Positions 48,893 through 57,406 of a stretch of DNA of 64,000 nucleotides are shown in pieces. A model generated the notes under the pieces. The model ran no database searches. It saw only the letters and a list, made by a program, of their open reading frames with translations, and was not told where the DNA came from. Numbering within the stretch: position 1 is the first letter of the stretch; every line of letters starts with the position of its first letter. The translations under genes and the position numbers were made by a program. Source of the DNA: Prevotellaceae bacterium UBA4301 (lineage in GTDB: Bacteria > Bacteroidota > Bacteroidia > Bacteroidales > Bacteroidaceae); assembly GCA_002395775.1 (NCBI GenBank), contig DGUV01000066.1, positions 13,881 through 77,880 of the forward strand, given 5' to 3'.

Positions 48893-51265
48893 ATGAACTA
48901 TACCATCAATTCTGTTGCAAAGATACTGGGCCTTGCGCTCAAGTGCGATTCTCCCCTCATGGTGCGTTGGTTGCTTACCGACAGCCGTAGCCTGTCGTCG
49001 CCCGACGACACGCTCTTCTTTGCCATCGTCACCTCGCGTGGCGACGGCCATCGCTACATTACTCAACTCTATCAGCGTGGCGTGAGGGCCTTTGTGGTGA
49101 GTCATGCTGTCGAGGGCGATTTCCCGGAGGCCATATTCCTCCAGGTGCCCGACACCCTTCTTGCCCTGCAACATCTGGTGGCCGAGCATCGTCGCCAGTT
49201 CCAGATTCCTGTCATCGGCATCACAGGCTCCAACGGCAAGACCATGGTCAAGGAGTGGCTGGCCCAGATGCTTCAGCCCGACTATGTGGTCACCCGCTCG
49301 CCTCGCAGCTACAATAGTCAGATTGGTGTCCCCCTGAGTGTGTGGAACCTCTCGGAAGAGAGTGAGGTGGGCATCTTCGAGGCCGCCATTTCCCGTCCGG
49401 GCGAGATGCAACGGCTGCAGTCCGTCATCTGTCCCACCATAGGTGTGTTCACAGGCTTGGGCGAGGCCCATCAGGAGAACTTCGACTCCTACAAGCAGAA
49501 GTGTCTTGAGAAGCTCCAGCTTTTCAGCCAGAGCAAGGTACTCGTCTATCCCCGAGGCAATCGGGTGGTGGACATTTGCATCCACGAGATTGGTTTCCGT
49601 GGCAAACTTCTCCCAGTGGAGATGCCTGACTCTTCGCCCTGGGACCTCGACAAGGAACTCTGCGTGGCAGTATGCCGCCATTTTGGCATGGACGAGGAGG
49701 AAATCCTCCGTCGCAAGTCGCAACTCGAACCCATACCCATGCGTCTGGAGGTGATGGGGGGATGCAAAGGTTGCACGCTCATCAACGACTCCTACAACAA
49801 CGACCCCGACTCGCTGCGCATAGCGCTCGATTTCATGCAGCGCCGTCCCAACGAGGAGAATCGCAGCCACACACTCATCCTTAGCGACATGCAGCAGACT
49901 GGCATTCCCGATGCCGAACTCTATCGGCTCGTGGCTGGCATGGTGCGTGCCCATGGAGTGGAGAATTTCATTGGTGTGGGCGAGGGACTCTGCCATTGTG
50001 CAGCCCTGATGACGAAGGAGAGCGGAGCCGTGTGCCACTTCTTCCCCGACACTGCCGAACTGCTCTCTTCGCAGGTCTTCACCGACCTCCACAACGAGGT
50101 CATCCTCATCAAGGGTGCCCGCTCGTTTCATTTCGAGGACCTTGTGGCCCAACTCGAGGAGCAGGTCCACGAGACCATTCTCGAGGTTGACCTCAAGGCC
50201 ATAGTGTCCAACCTCAACTACTATCGTTCGCTCCTCCATCCGGGTGTGCGCATGGTGTGCATGGTCAAGGCCGATGCCTACGGGGCCGGCAGCGTGGAGG
50301 TGGCCCGCACACTGCAGGATCAGGGTGTCGATTACCTGGCCGTTGCCGTTGCCGACGAGGGCGTGCAGCTGCGTCAGGCTGGCATCTCCACGGGTCTGAT
50401 GATTATGAACCCCGAGATGACTTCCTTCCGTACGCTCTTCCACTACAGCCTCGAGCCGGAGGTCTATTCCTTCCGCCTGCTCGATGCACTCATCCATGCT
50501 GCCGAGCGTGAGGGCATCAAGGGCTTTCCCGTCCACATCAAGCTCGACACAGGCATGCACCGCCTGGGCTTCGACCCCCTGAAGGATATGCCTCGCCTCA
50601 TCGAGCGCCTCAAGGGTCAGCAGGCCGTACTGCCGCGCAGCATCTTCTCGCATTTCGTGGGCAGCGACAGCGATGATTTCGACCAGTTCTCGGCCACGCA
50701 GTACGAACGCTTCCTCGCGGGAGCCAGTGCCTTGCAACAGGCCTATCCCCATCACACTATCCTGCGCCACATGTGCAACTCGGCCGGCATCGAACACTTC
50801 CCCGAGCGGCAGATGGACATGGTGCGCCTGGGCTTGGGACTGTATGGTATCAACTCGCGCAACAACGAGATGATTTTCAACGTCTCCACCCTCAAGACCA
50901 CCATTCTGCAGATTCACGATGTGCCCAAGGAGGAGACGGTGGGCTACAGCCGCCGTGGCCGCCTGTTGCGCGACAGCCGCATTGCCGTCCTGCCCATTGG
51001 CTATGCCGACGGGCTCAACCGTCACTTGGGCAATGGTCATGCCTATTGCCTGGTCAATGGGCAGAAGGCTCCCTATGTGGGCAACATCTGCATGGATGTG
51101 TGCATGATTGACGTCACCGACATTCCCTGCCGCGAGGGCGACACGGCCATCATCTTCGGTCGCGAGTTGCCGCCCACATGTCTTTCCGACATCATCGACA
51201 CCATCCCCTATGAGATTCTCACTTCAGTGTCGAACCGCGTGAAACGCGTGTATTTCAGAAAATAG
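48893..51265 (+). CDS. MurF-alanine racemase fusion
   Basis: 790 residues. N-terminal MurF part (1 to about 420): ITGSNGKTMVKEWLAQML (ATP site), SYNSQIGVPLSVWNL, INDSYNNDPDSL. C-terminal alanine racemase (about 430-790): EVDLKAIVSNLNYYRSLL, MVKADAYGAGS with the PLP lysine, KLDTGMHRLGF, MCNSAGIEHFPERQMDMVRLGLGLYG and YVGNICMDVCMIDVTD. The fusion, usual in Bacteroidota, couples supply of D-Ala with attachment of D-Ala-D-Ala to UDP-MurNAc-tripeptide. Confidence 0.95.
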   Translation: MNYTINSVAKILGLALKCDSPLMVRWLLTDSRSLSSPDDTLFFAIVTSRGDGHRYITQLYQRGVRAFVVSHAVEGDFPEAIFLQVPDTLLALQHLVAEHRRQFQIPVIGITGSNGKTMVKEWLAQMLQPDYVVTRSPRSYNSQIGVPLSVWNLSEESEVGIFEAAISRPGEMQRLQSVICPTIGVFTGLGEAHQENFDSYKQKCLEKLQLFSQSKVLVYPRGNRVVDICIHEIGFRGKLLPVEMPDSSPWDLDKELCVAVCRHFGMDEEEILRRKSQLEPIPMRLEVMGGCKGCTLINDSYNNDPDSLRIALDFMQRRPNEENRSHTLILSDMQQTGIPDAELYRLVAGMVRAHGVENFIGVGEGLCHCAALMTKESGAVCHFFPDTAELLSSQVFTDLHNEVILIKGARSFHFEDLVAQLEEQVHETILEVDLKAIVSNLNYYRSLLHPGVRMVCMVKADAYGAGSVEVARTLQDQGVDYLAVAVADEGVQLRQAGISTGLMIMNPEMTSFRTLFHYSLEPEVYSFRLLDALIHAAEREGIKGFPVHIKLDTGMHRLGFDPLKDMPRLIERLKGQQAVLPRSIFSHFVGSDSDDFDQFSATQYERFLAGASALQQAYPHHTILRHMCNSAGIEHFPERQMDMVRLGLGLYGINSRNNEMIFNVSTLKTTILQIHDVPKEETVGYSRRGRLLRDSRIAVLPIGYADGLNRHLGNGHAYCLVNGQKAPYVGNICMDVCMIDVTDIPCREGDTAIIFGRELPPTCLSDIIDTIPYEILTSVSNRVKRVYFRK

Positions 51266-51294
51266 TCCGAGTAATCCGAAAAAACGAATAACCA

Positions 51295-52653
51295 ATGAAG
51301 CGCACATTCTTGTTTCTCATCCTCCTGGTGGCCTGCAGCCTGTGGTCAGGAGCAAGTTCTAAGATTTATGTCGGAGGCGACATGAGCCTCGTTGCGGCCT
51401 ACGAACAGGCTGGAGACAAGTGGCTCGACGAAAACGGGTCGCCCATTGCCGACCTCATCACCTATGTTCAGTCGAAAGGGTGGAACACCGTCCGCCTGCG
51501 TCTCTTTGTCGATCCTGCGCAAAACACCGCCGACCCCTCCGTCTGCCAGGACCTTGCCTACGTGCTTGCGTTGGGCAAACGCATCAAGGATGCAGGACTT
51601 TGCCTCATGCTCGACTTTCATTATAGCGACACATGGGCCGACCCTGAGACGCAGAAGATTCCTGCCTCTTGGACCGACCACACCGATGCCGACCTTGCTG
51701 CCCAGCTTTACAATTATACCTACTCGGTCATCTCCGCAATGATTGGTGGTGGTGCCACGCCCGACCTGGTGCAGACAGGCAACGAGATTACCTATGGTCT
51801 GCTCTGGAACACCGGTGACGGCACCTATCCCAAGTCGTCCAGCCAGTATGCTTCGGCAGGCTATTGCCCCACATGGAGTGTCCAGTATGCCGACGGGCAG
51901 AGCCAGTGGCGCCGCACGGCCTCGCTGCTCAACAATGCTGCCCACGGCGTTCGTCAGGCCTATCATCAGAGCGGACTGGACAGCACTCAGGTTTCCATCG
52001 TGGTGCATACCGAGATTGGTTCGGCCAAGGCAAACGGCGACAATTTCTATCGCCACCTCCGCACGGCAGGTTTCACCAACTACGATGTCATAGGTCTTTC
52101 CTATTATCCCTTCTGGCACGGTCCGCTCTCTACGCTTTCCACGCTGCTCACGACTTTGCAGACCGACTTTCCCGAGAAACCTGTCCACATAGTCGAGACG
52201 GCTTGGTATAACAATTGGTACCCCACTGGTGCGCCATACACCATTGCCCAGCTCAATTCGCGCTGGACGGCCGACGCCCAGGGCCAGGTCAACTACCTGA
52301 CCGACCTCATTGCCCATCTGCAGGGCCATCCCAATGTCAAGGGTCTCTCGTATTGGTGTCCCGAGGAGTGTGGCAATGGCTATCAGAAGAAGGTGATGAA
52401 CAGTTGGATTAACCGTGGCCTCTGGCAGAGCAATTCGGGCCAGCGCCATGCCCTCATGAAGGCTCCCGACGGCACCAACCCCATTGCCCTCCTCTCCACT
52501 TTCCTTCTGACCGATGGCATAGAAGAAATCGAAACACTTCCTCACACCAACGCTTCCTCACTCCATCACTCCCTTTATGACCTTTCGGGCCGTCGCATAG
52601 AAAAGCCCGTTCACGGAGTTTATATCCAGAACGGGCGTAAGATTCTGCGATAG
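51295..52653 (+). CDS. GH53 endo-beta-1,4-galactanase
   Basis: 452 residues with signal peptide (MKRTFLFLILLVACSLWSGASS). GGDMSLVAAYEQAG, GWNTVRLRLFVDP, LMLDFHYSDTWADP, LVQTGNEITYGLLW (acid/base Glu about 163), FTNYDVIGLSYYPFWHG and VHIVETAWYNN (nucleophile Glu about 302) define GH53, which cuts galactan side chains of type I arabinogalactan and pectin. The end is YDLSGRRIEKPVHGVYIQNG, the Bacteroidales sorting-type tail; just before it TNASSLHHSL is a short repeat-derived run also found in glxK. Convergent with the GH2 gene, stops 7 bp apart. Confidence 0.92.
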   Translation: MKRTFLFLILLVACSLWSGASSKIYVGGDMSLVAAYEQAGDKWLDENGSPIADLITYVQSKGWNTVRLRLFVDPAQNTADPSVCQDLAYVLALGKRIKDAGLCLMLDFHYSDTWADPETQKIPASWTDHTDADLAAQLYNYTYSVISAMIGGGATPDLVQTGNEITYGLLWNTGDGTYPKSSSQYASAGYCPTWSVQYADGQSQWRRTASLLNNAAHGVRQAYHQSGLDSTQVSIVVHTEIGSAKANGDNFYRHLRTAGFTNYDVIGLSYYPFWHGPLSTLSTLLTTLQTDFPEKPVHIVETAWYNNWYPTGAPYTIAQLNSRWTADAQGQVNYLTDLIAHLQGHPNVKGLSYWCPEECGNGYQKKVMNSWINRGLWQSNSGQRHALMKAPDGTNPIALLSTFLLTDGIEEIETLPHTNASSLHHSLYDLSGRRIEKPVHGVYIQNGRKILR

Positions 52654-52660
52654 TTTCTGA

Positions 52661-55231
52661 CTACTTCGCTTTCCACTGAGCCTTGAGGCTGGGGGTGGCC
52701 ACCTTTACGGCCACCTTACCGCCCTGCCGCGTGGAGCGCAGGATGACTTGCATGCGCCCCAGGTGCATCTGCTTTGTGGTCACCGAGGGACCAAAGAGGT
52801 CGCTGGTGTAGTGGTCGCCATTGTCCAGCGAGAGCAGCGTGGCCCCTGTGCCTTCTACGCTGACGGTAAGCGGTTCGCCGTACGAAGGCACCGTGTTGCC
52901 CTGCTTGTCCACGGCACGCACGGTCAGATACTTGAGCGACATGCCATTCTGACATTTACCATTTAACCATTTACCATTTACCATTTGACCATTTCCAATT
53001 TCTTCTGGTTCGATGACGAGGCGCACGGCCTTGCCAGCCGTCTCTATGCTGTGACGGGCCACTTCCCGGCCGCCGTTGTAGGCAATGGCGGTGAGCTTGC
53101 CGGCTTGGTAGGGCACGTCCCACTTGATGAGTCCGCGCTTGAAGGGGTCGCTCTTGTCGCTCTTTTGTCGTCCCAGGCTCTTGACCTGCCCCTTGCCTTT
53201 TGCCCCTTGTCCCTCAAGAATAAGTTCCACCTCGTCACAGTTAGTGAAGGTGCTTACCTGTTGGCGCGAGCCCTCGGGGCAGTTCCAGAACTCCGTGTAG
53301 GTCTTCTGTCCCACGTCGATGGCGTTCCAGCTCACCGTCTCGCTGCCCGTCATCACACCGATGCGCACCACGGGCTCCTCGGCTACGAAGGCTCCACGGA
53401 TGAGCCATGCCTGCGGGTTGGGCCATAGCGTGTGCTGGAAGAAGGAGTAGTTCCAGCCCTTCTTGGGCCATTTGTTCGACTCTCCCCAGTATTCTATGGC
53501 ACCCCAGTAGGCCAAGCCCACGGTGCGGTCGCGGTCCATGCCGTAGAAGGGGGCCTGCAACTGGTTGGTCACAGCCTCACTCTGGTAGAGAATCATGTCG
53601 GGCTTGTGCTCGAAATACTTGGGATAGCAGTCCCACTGGTAGTTGAAACTGGAGACTTCCGTGGCACAGGCCAGTTCGGGTGGGGCCATGTAGGTCTTGA
53701 ACTCCTTCTCTTCGCGTATGGCCCCTGCGCGAGCCGGGAACATGGCCACGGTGGTGGGACGCGTCGCGTCGTATCGCTTCACCATTTGGTCAAAGATGCG
53801 ATAGGTGGTGATGCCCCAGTCGTTGGTTGGGTATCCGCTCCATCCGTCGCGAATCTGCAGCTCGTTGCCCAGACTCCAGAGGATGACGCTCGGGCAGTTG
53901 CGGTCGCGCTTGATCCATTCCCCGATGAGTTCGGGCCAGATGTTCATGAAGGGCTTTCTTCCGCCCCAGTATTCGTCGTTGCTCCACTTGTCGATGAGTT
54001 CGTCCACGATGAGCAGGCCCTCCTCGTCGGCAATGCGCGTAAGCGAGGGAGCATAGGGGTTGTGGGAGCATCGCAGGCTGTTGAAGCCAAACTGCTTCAT
54101 CATCCTGAACTGTCGGCGTATGGCATCGTCGTAGGAGGCAGCGCCCAGGGCGCCCATGTCGTGGTGGTTGGCCATGCCCTTGAGGAAGAGTTTCCTGCCA
54201 TTCAGTTTGAAGCCGAACTCGGGACTATACTCAATGCTGCGCACCCCGAAGCGGTCCGTCTGCCGGTCGGTCAGCAGTCCGTCAACCATGACCTTCACCT
54301 CCACGTTGTAGAGATACGGATTGTCGATGTCCCACAGTGTGGGCTTCTCTATGGCGATGTCGGGCAGTCGGACTTCGTCCTTCCTATGTTTGGTGAGCGT
54401 GTTCATCGTGGCCTGCGATGAACCTACCGCGTTCCCCAGGCGGTCCCTGATGGTGGCGCGCACCACCGTCTTTGGCTGCTCGCCGCTGCCGTGGGGGAAT
54501 CCCTCCACCTCTACGGTGATGGCCACATTGGCCTTCCCGCCCTGTAGCGAGGGACTGACATAGATGCCGTGCCGACTGACGTGGGTGGGATTCTGCAGTC
54601 GCAGCCACACGTTGCGGAACAGCCCCGCACCCGTGTACCAGCGGCTGCCGTTCGGCTTGCCCGAGTTGGCATAGACGGCCACCACGTTGTCCTGTCCGTA
54701 GCGCAGATGTTTCGAGATTTCTGTCTCAAAGCCCAGATAGCCATATTCCGACGAGGCCACCCGCTGTCCGTTGACATAGACGTCGCCGTAGTACATCACC
54801 CCCTCGAAGTCGAGCACCACGCGCAGTCCCTTCCATTCCTCGGGGGCACTGAAGTGCTTACGATACCAGCCCTCGCACTGAGCCTTCCAGCCCCGTGCGC
54901 CACCGGCCCGTTCGTCCCACGGCTGCTCCCATTGGAAGTCATGCGGCAGGTCCAGCCTCCGCCACTGGCTGTCGTCCATCCCCAGACCCTCGGCCCCCTC
55001 GGGGTTGCCCAGCTGGAAGTGCCAGTCGAAGTTGAACAACAACCTTCCCCTGTCCCCCGCCACAGAGGGGGAAAGAGCCGCCTGCGAATCCTCCAGCAAG
55101 GGGATTTCGGCATAAGGACGATTCGTCCCTGCGGCCTGCGCCTTCACATCGACATACTGGGCAAAGGCGGGATTGAGGAAGTGAGAAAATGAGCAAATTG
55201 CGAGTAGCAGAGCAATGCGTTTCATGTTCAT
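52661..55231 (-). CDS. Secreted GH2 beta-galactosidase with C-terminal DUF4982/Ig-like domains
   Basis: 856 residues, signal peptide (IALLLAICSFSHFLNPAFAQ). Sugar-binding domain (LDLPHDFQWEQPWDE, SRWYTGAGLFRNVWL), barrel with RCSHNPYAPSLTRIADEEG, VILWSLGNELQIRDGW (acid/base Glu about 455) and DMILYQSEAVTNQ (nucleophile Glu about 555), then DUF4982-like and Ig-like domains (LTVRAVDKQGNTVPSYGEP). Three repeat-derived stretches keep the frame: LSPSVAGDRGRLL (about 52-65, 55040-55080), GAKGKGQVKSLGRQKSDKSD (about 675-695) and NGQMVNGKWLNGKCQNG (about 745-762, 52950-52995). Probably acts with GH53 and the LacZ-type enzyme on galactan oligomers. Confidence 0.9.
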   Translation of the reverse strand: MNMKRIALLLAICSFSHFLNPAFAQYVDVKAQAAGTNRPYAEIPLLEDSQAALSPSVAGDRGRLLFNFDWHFQLGNPEGAEGLGMDDSQWRRLDLPHDFQWEQPWDERAGGARGWKAQCEGWYRKHFSAPEEWKGLRVVLDFEGVMYYGDVYVNGQRVASSEYGYLGFETEISKHLRYGQDNVVAVYANSGKPNGSRWYTGAGLFRNVWLRLQNPTHVSRHGIYVSPSLQGGKANVAITVEVEGFPHGSGEQPKTVVRATIRDRLGNAVGSSQATMNTLTKHRKDEVRLPDIAIEKPTLWDIDNPYLYNVEVKVMVDGLLTDRQTDRFGVRSIEYSPEFGFKLNGRKLFLKGMANHHDMGALGAASYDDAIRRQFRMMKQFGFNSLRCSHNPYAPSLTRIADEEGLLIVDELIDKWSNDEYWGGRKPFMNIWPELIGEWIKRDRNCPSVILWSLGNELQIRDGWSGYPTNDWGITTYRIFDQMVKRYDATRPTTVAMFPARAGAIREEKEFKTYMAPPELACATEVSSFNYQWDCYPKYFEHKPDMILYQSEAVTNQLQAPFYGMDRDRTVGLAYWGAIEYWGESNKWPKKGWNYSFFQHTLWPNPQAWLIRGAFVAEEPVVRIGVMTGSETVSWNAIDVGQKTYTEFWNCPEGSRQQVSTFTNCDEVELILEGQGAKGKGQVKSLGRQKSDKSDPFKRGLIKWDVPYQAGKLTAIAYNGGREVARHSIETAGKAVRLVIEPEEIGNGQMVNGKWLNGKCQNGMSLKYLTVRAVDKQGNTVPSYGEPLTVSVEGTGATLLSLDNGDHYTSDLFGPSVTTKQMHLGRMQVILRSTRQGGKVAVKVATPSLKAQWKAK

Positions 55232-55256
55232 GGCAGGAATTTGTTATTATTCAGTG

Positions 55257-55264
55257 CAAAGATA
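55257..55264 (-). promoter_or_regulatory. -7 element of the GH2 gene at 52661-55231
   Basis: TATCTTTG on the minus strand, 26 bp before the ATG at 55231. Confidence 0.65.
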
Positions 55265-55750
55265 CGAATAAGCGAGCGGAAAAGCAAAGACTTTTGTTCA
55301 TTTCTTTCCCCGCTTCGCTCTGAAAGCGTCACCCTTCGGGATGCCGAGTGCCGAGCGAGAGTATTTTAGACCGAAGGTCAGAAATACGTAATCGGCTTGC
55401 CGCTTGCGTAGTTTACGGAGCAAGAATAAGCCTAAGAAAACTCCCCTGCCTTTCCATGATGAGGGAGGGCAGGGGAGAGGGTAGGATGGGCGAATAAGGA
55501 TTTCTTATGGCTTCCCGAGTATGATGTTTACCAGCGCAGCCCTCGCTTTGGGCATTCTCTGACGTGATTCTTTTCTTTCTGCATTCCCTCGGACCAGTGA
55601 GGCCGCGGACGTTGCGATAACGCTCGTGGTCTCTTTTTTTACCCACTGATATTCAGGTGGTTGCAAAAGTTGAAGTTGCAATAAGGAAAAATGAGCGGGG
55701 TGACTGAAGTATGAGGTTTCGTCAGTGGATGGCATGCCGGTGGCCTCTTC
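55265..55750. repeat. Gene-free stretch made of dispersed repeats
   Basis: No credible gene in 486 bp. It contains a CTTCGCTCTGAAAGC-type run (55312-55327, related C/G-rich words at 43262-43310), a palindrome arm (55440-55486) and a segment at 55500-55645 whose minus-strand frame reads RNVRGLTGPRECRKKR, which I recognise as a spurious frame seen repeatedly in Bacteroidales genomes, so a dispersed repeat rather than a gene. Confidence 0.6.
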
Positions 55751-57310
55751 TTATCGGGCCTGGGCCTTGATGCTGTCTTGGCGCACGGCGTGGGCAAACT
55801 GCTGGGGACGAATGGTGACGGGGCCCAGCATGAACTCGGGGATGTTGTAGGAACGCAACAGTTCGCGATGATAATTGGGATGGCGCTGTGGCAGCTCGAA
55901 GGGGCGCGTGAAGTGGCCTTTGCCGTCGAAGTGGGCGATGTAGGGGCGGGTGAAGTTGCCGTCGGTGCGGCGGCTACTGAAGATGACCCACCGGCCGTTG
56001 GATGACCACGAATGGTAGGACTCGACATCGTCGGAGTTGAGTTCGGCGGCGGCATGCATTTCGCCCGTCTGCAGGTCCATGAGCCAGAGGTCGGCATCGC
56101 GGTGCCAGATGTGGAACACTCCGTGGCTGCCCTGGGTGAAGAGGAGCCAGCGTCCGTCGGGGCTGATGCGGGGCAGGGTGGCCGAGAGGGAGTCGGCTGC
56201 TGCATCATAGACCACCTCGCGGGGACCGAACTGCATGGTCTGGGGCTGGAACGAGCGGCGATAGAGGCTGTAGCGCACTTCCTTGTAGTTGACAATCATG
56301 TCAAACTCCTTGGTGGTGGCCTGGGACGTGTCGCGCTTCTCGTAGTGGGCCGAGCAGTAGTAGAGCCAACGGCCGTCGGGACTCCAGAAGGGGAAGCAGT
56401 CGAGCTGGTTGGTGTCGGCCTCGAGGGGCATCACGCGGTGATTGTCAACATCGTAGAGCATGAGGTCGGAGTAGGTGTCCTGCACTTCCACCTTCTGGTT
56501 GTCGTGGGTGTGGAACGACTGGCCCGTCTTGTTGGTGGAGTAGGCGATGAGTTTCTCTGTTGGGTGCCAGGCAGGATAGACGCCGGCCGAGACGGTCTTG
56601 CCCGTCTTCATGTCCACGCGCTCCACCTTGCCGTCGTAGGCGATGATGGTGCCGCCGTGGCCTTGGCGCACATGGAACTGGAGACGCTGGGGATTGTACT
56701 GCTGATAGGAGTGGCAGTTGATGCACTGGCCGTCGCGCTCGTCGGAGTTCGACATGTTGCCGTAGATGAGGCTCTCGTCGTAGTTTTCCAGGCAGCGCTG
56801 CCTGATGGTGAGGTCCTCGTAGGTGACGTAGGAGGGGGCTATGATGCGGTAGGAGATGTAGGGGTCGATGGTGTCAGGCGAGACGTGGATGGCAAAGGGG
56901 GCCATGCGTGTCCACTTGCCTGCGGCCTCGACAAACACTTCCACCATGACCTTCTGCTGGCCGTTGGGCGACATGGCGCTTAGCATCTGGCTCCATTGCT
57001 TGGGGCTGGGACATACTTCGCGACCTGCCAGGAGCCACTCGCGGCCGCCGGCCGTGAAGCGGGTGACAAAGTTGGTGCCCTCCTCGTCGATGTTGAAGGT
57101 GAGAGGGGCTATGTTGACGGGGACAGTCACATCGCGATAGTCGGGGAAGATGGCCACTGGCCGCTGGCTCTCGGCATACTGTCTGGGGGCCTTGGGCTGT
57201 TGGCAGGCGACCATAAAGAACACGGATATGGCAAGAAGTAACCTCCCCCTACCCCCTCCCAAGGAGGGGGCATGAACTGCATTGCCTACATTATTAGTAA
57301 TAGAAGTCAT
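55751..57310 (-). CDS. TolB-like (PD40) lipoprotein with a CxxCH motif
   Basis: 519 residues as read from 57310, but the first 22 (NAVHAPSLGGGRG) are encoded by a palindrome arm; the natural signal peptide RLLLAISVFFMVAC follows (lipid-modified Cys about 36). An N-terminal beta-sandwich-like part (about 50-180) precedes GQCINCHSYQQ (about 194-204), a CxxCH signature of covalent heme c, and then five or six WD/PD40 beta-propeller repeats (YPAWHPTEKLIAYST, FPFWSPDGRWLYYCS, PRISPDGRWLLFTQG, SWSSNGRWVIFSS). Family members with this build occur in Bacteroides next to DUF6057 genes, as here. Heme binding is inferred from the motif only; function unknown. Confidence 0.8.
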   Translation of the reverse strand: MTSITNNVGNAVHAPSLGGGRGRLLLAISVFFMVACQQPKAPRQYAESQRPVAIFPDYRDVTVPVNIAPLTFNIDEEGTNFVTRFTAGGREWLLAGREVCPSPKQWSQMLSAMSPNGQQKVMVEVFVEAAGKWTRMAPFAIHVSPDTIDPYISYRIIAPSYVTYEDLTIRQRCLENYDESLIYGNMSNSDERDGQCINCHSYQQYNPQRLQFHVRQGHGGTIIAYDGKVERVDMKTGKTVSAGVYPAWHPTEKLIAYSTNKTGQSFHTHDNQKVEVQDTYSDLMLYDVDNHRVMPLEADTNQLDCFPFWSPDGRWLYYCSAHYEKRDTSQATTKEFDMIVNYKEVRYSLYRRSFQPQTMQFGPREVVYDAAADSLSATLPRISPDGRWLLFTQGSHGVFHIWHRDADLWLMDLQTGEMHAAAELNSDDVESYHSWSSNGRWVIFSSRRTDGNFTRPYIAHFDGKGHFTRPFELPQRHPNYHRELLRSYNIPEFMLGPVTIRPQQFAHAVRQDSIKAQAR

Positions 57311-57402
57311 ATTATATATTTTTTAATTGGTATCAAACTATTTTCTCATCCCTCCCTTAAGGTGGCTCATGCCCCTCCTTAGGAGGGGGTGGGGGAGGTT
57401 CC
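57241..57402. repeat. Two-arm G/C palindrome element spanning the PD40 gene start
   Basis: Arms 57241-57271 (CCCTCCCAAGGAGGGGG) and 57371-57402 (CCCCTCCTTAGGAGGGGG) enclose about 100 A/T-rich bases that include the ATG at 57310. One arm is translated as the extra N terminus of the PD40 protein; the other lies just after the DUF6057 stop. Confidence 0.88.
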
Positions 57403-57406
57403 CCCC

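Noticed and set aside
48875..51040. 721-codon open frame on the minus strand
   Set aside because: It is the shadow of the MurF-Alr gene in the opposite frame; His/Val-rich composition and no family match.
55413..55735. Two overlapping minus-strand frames of about 76 codons
   Set aside because: Translated dispersed repeat, known to me as a recurrent spurious frame in Bacteroidales; no start context.
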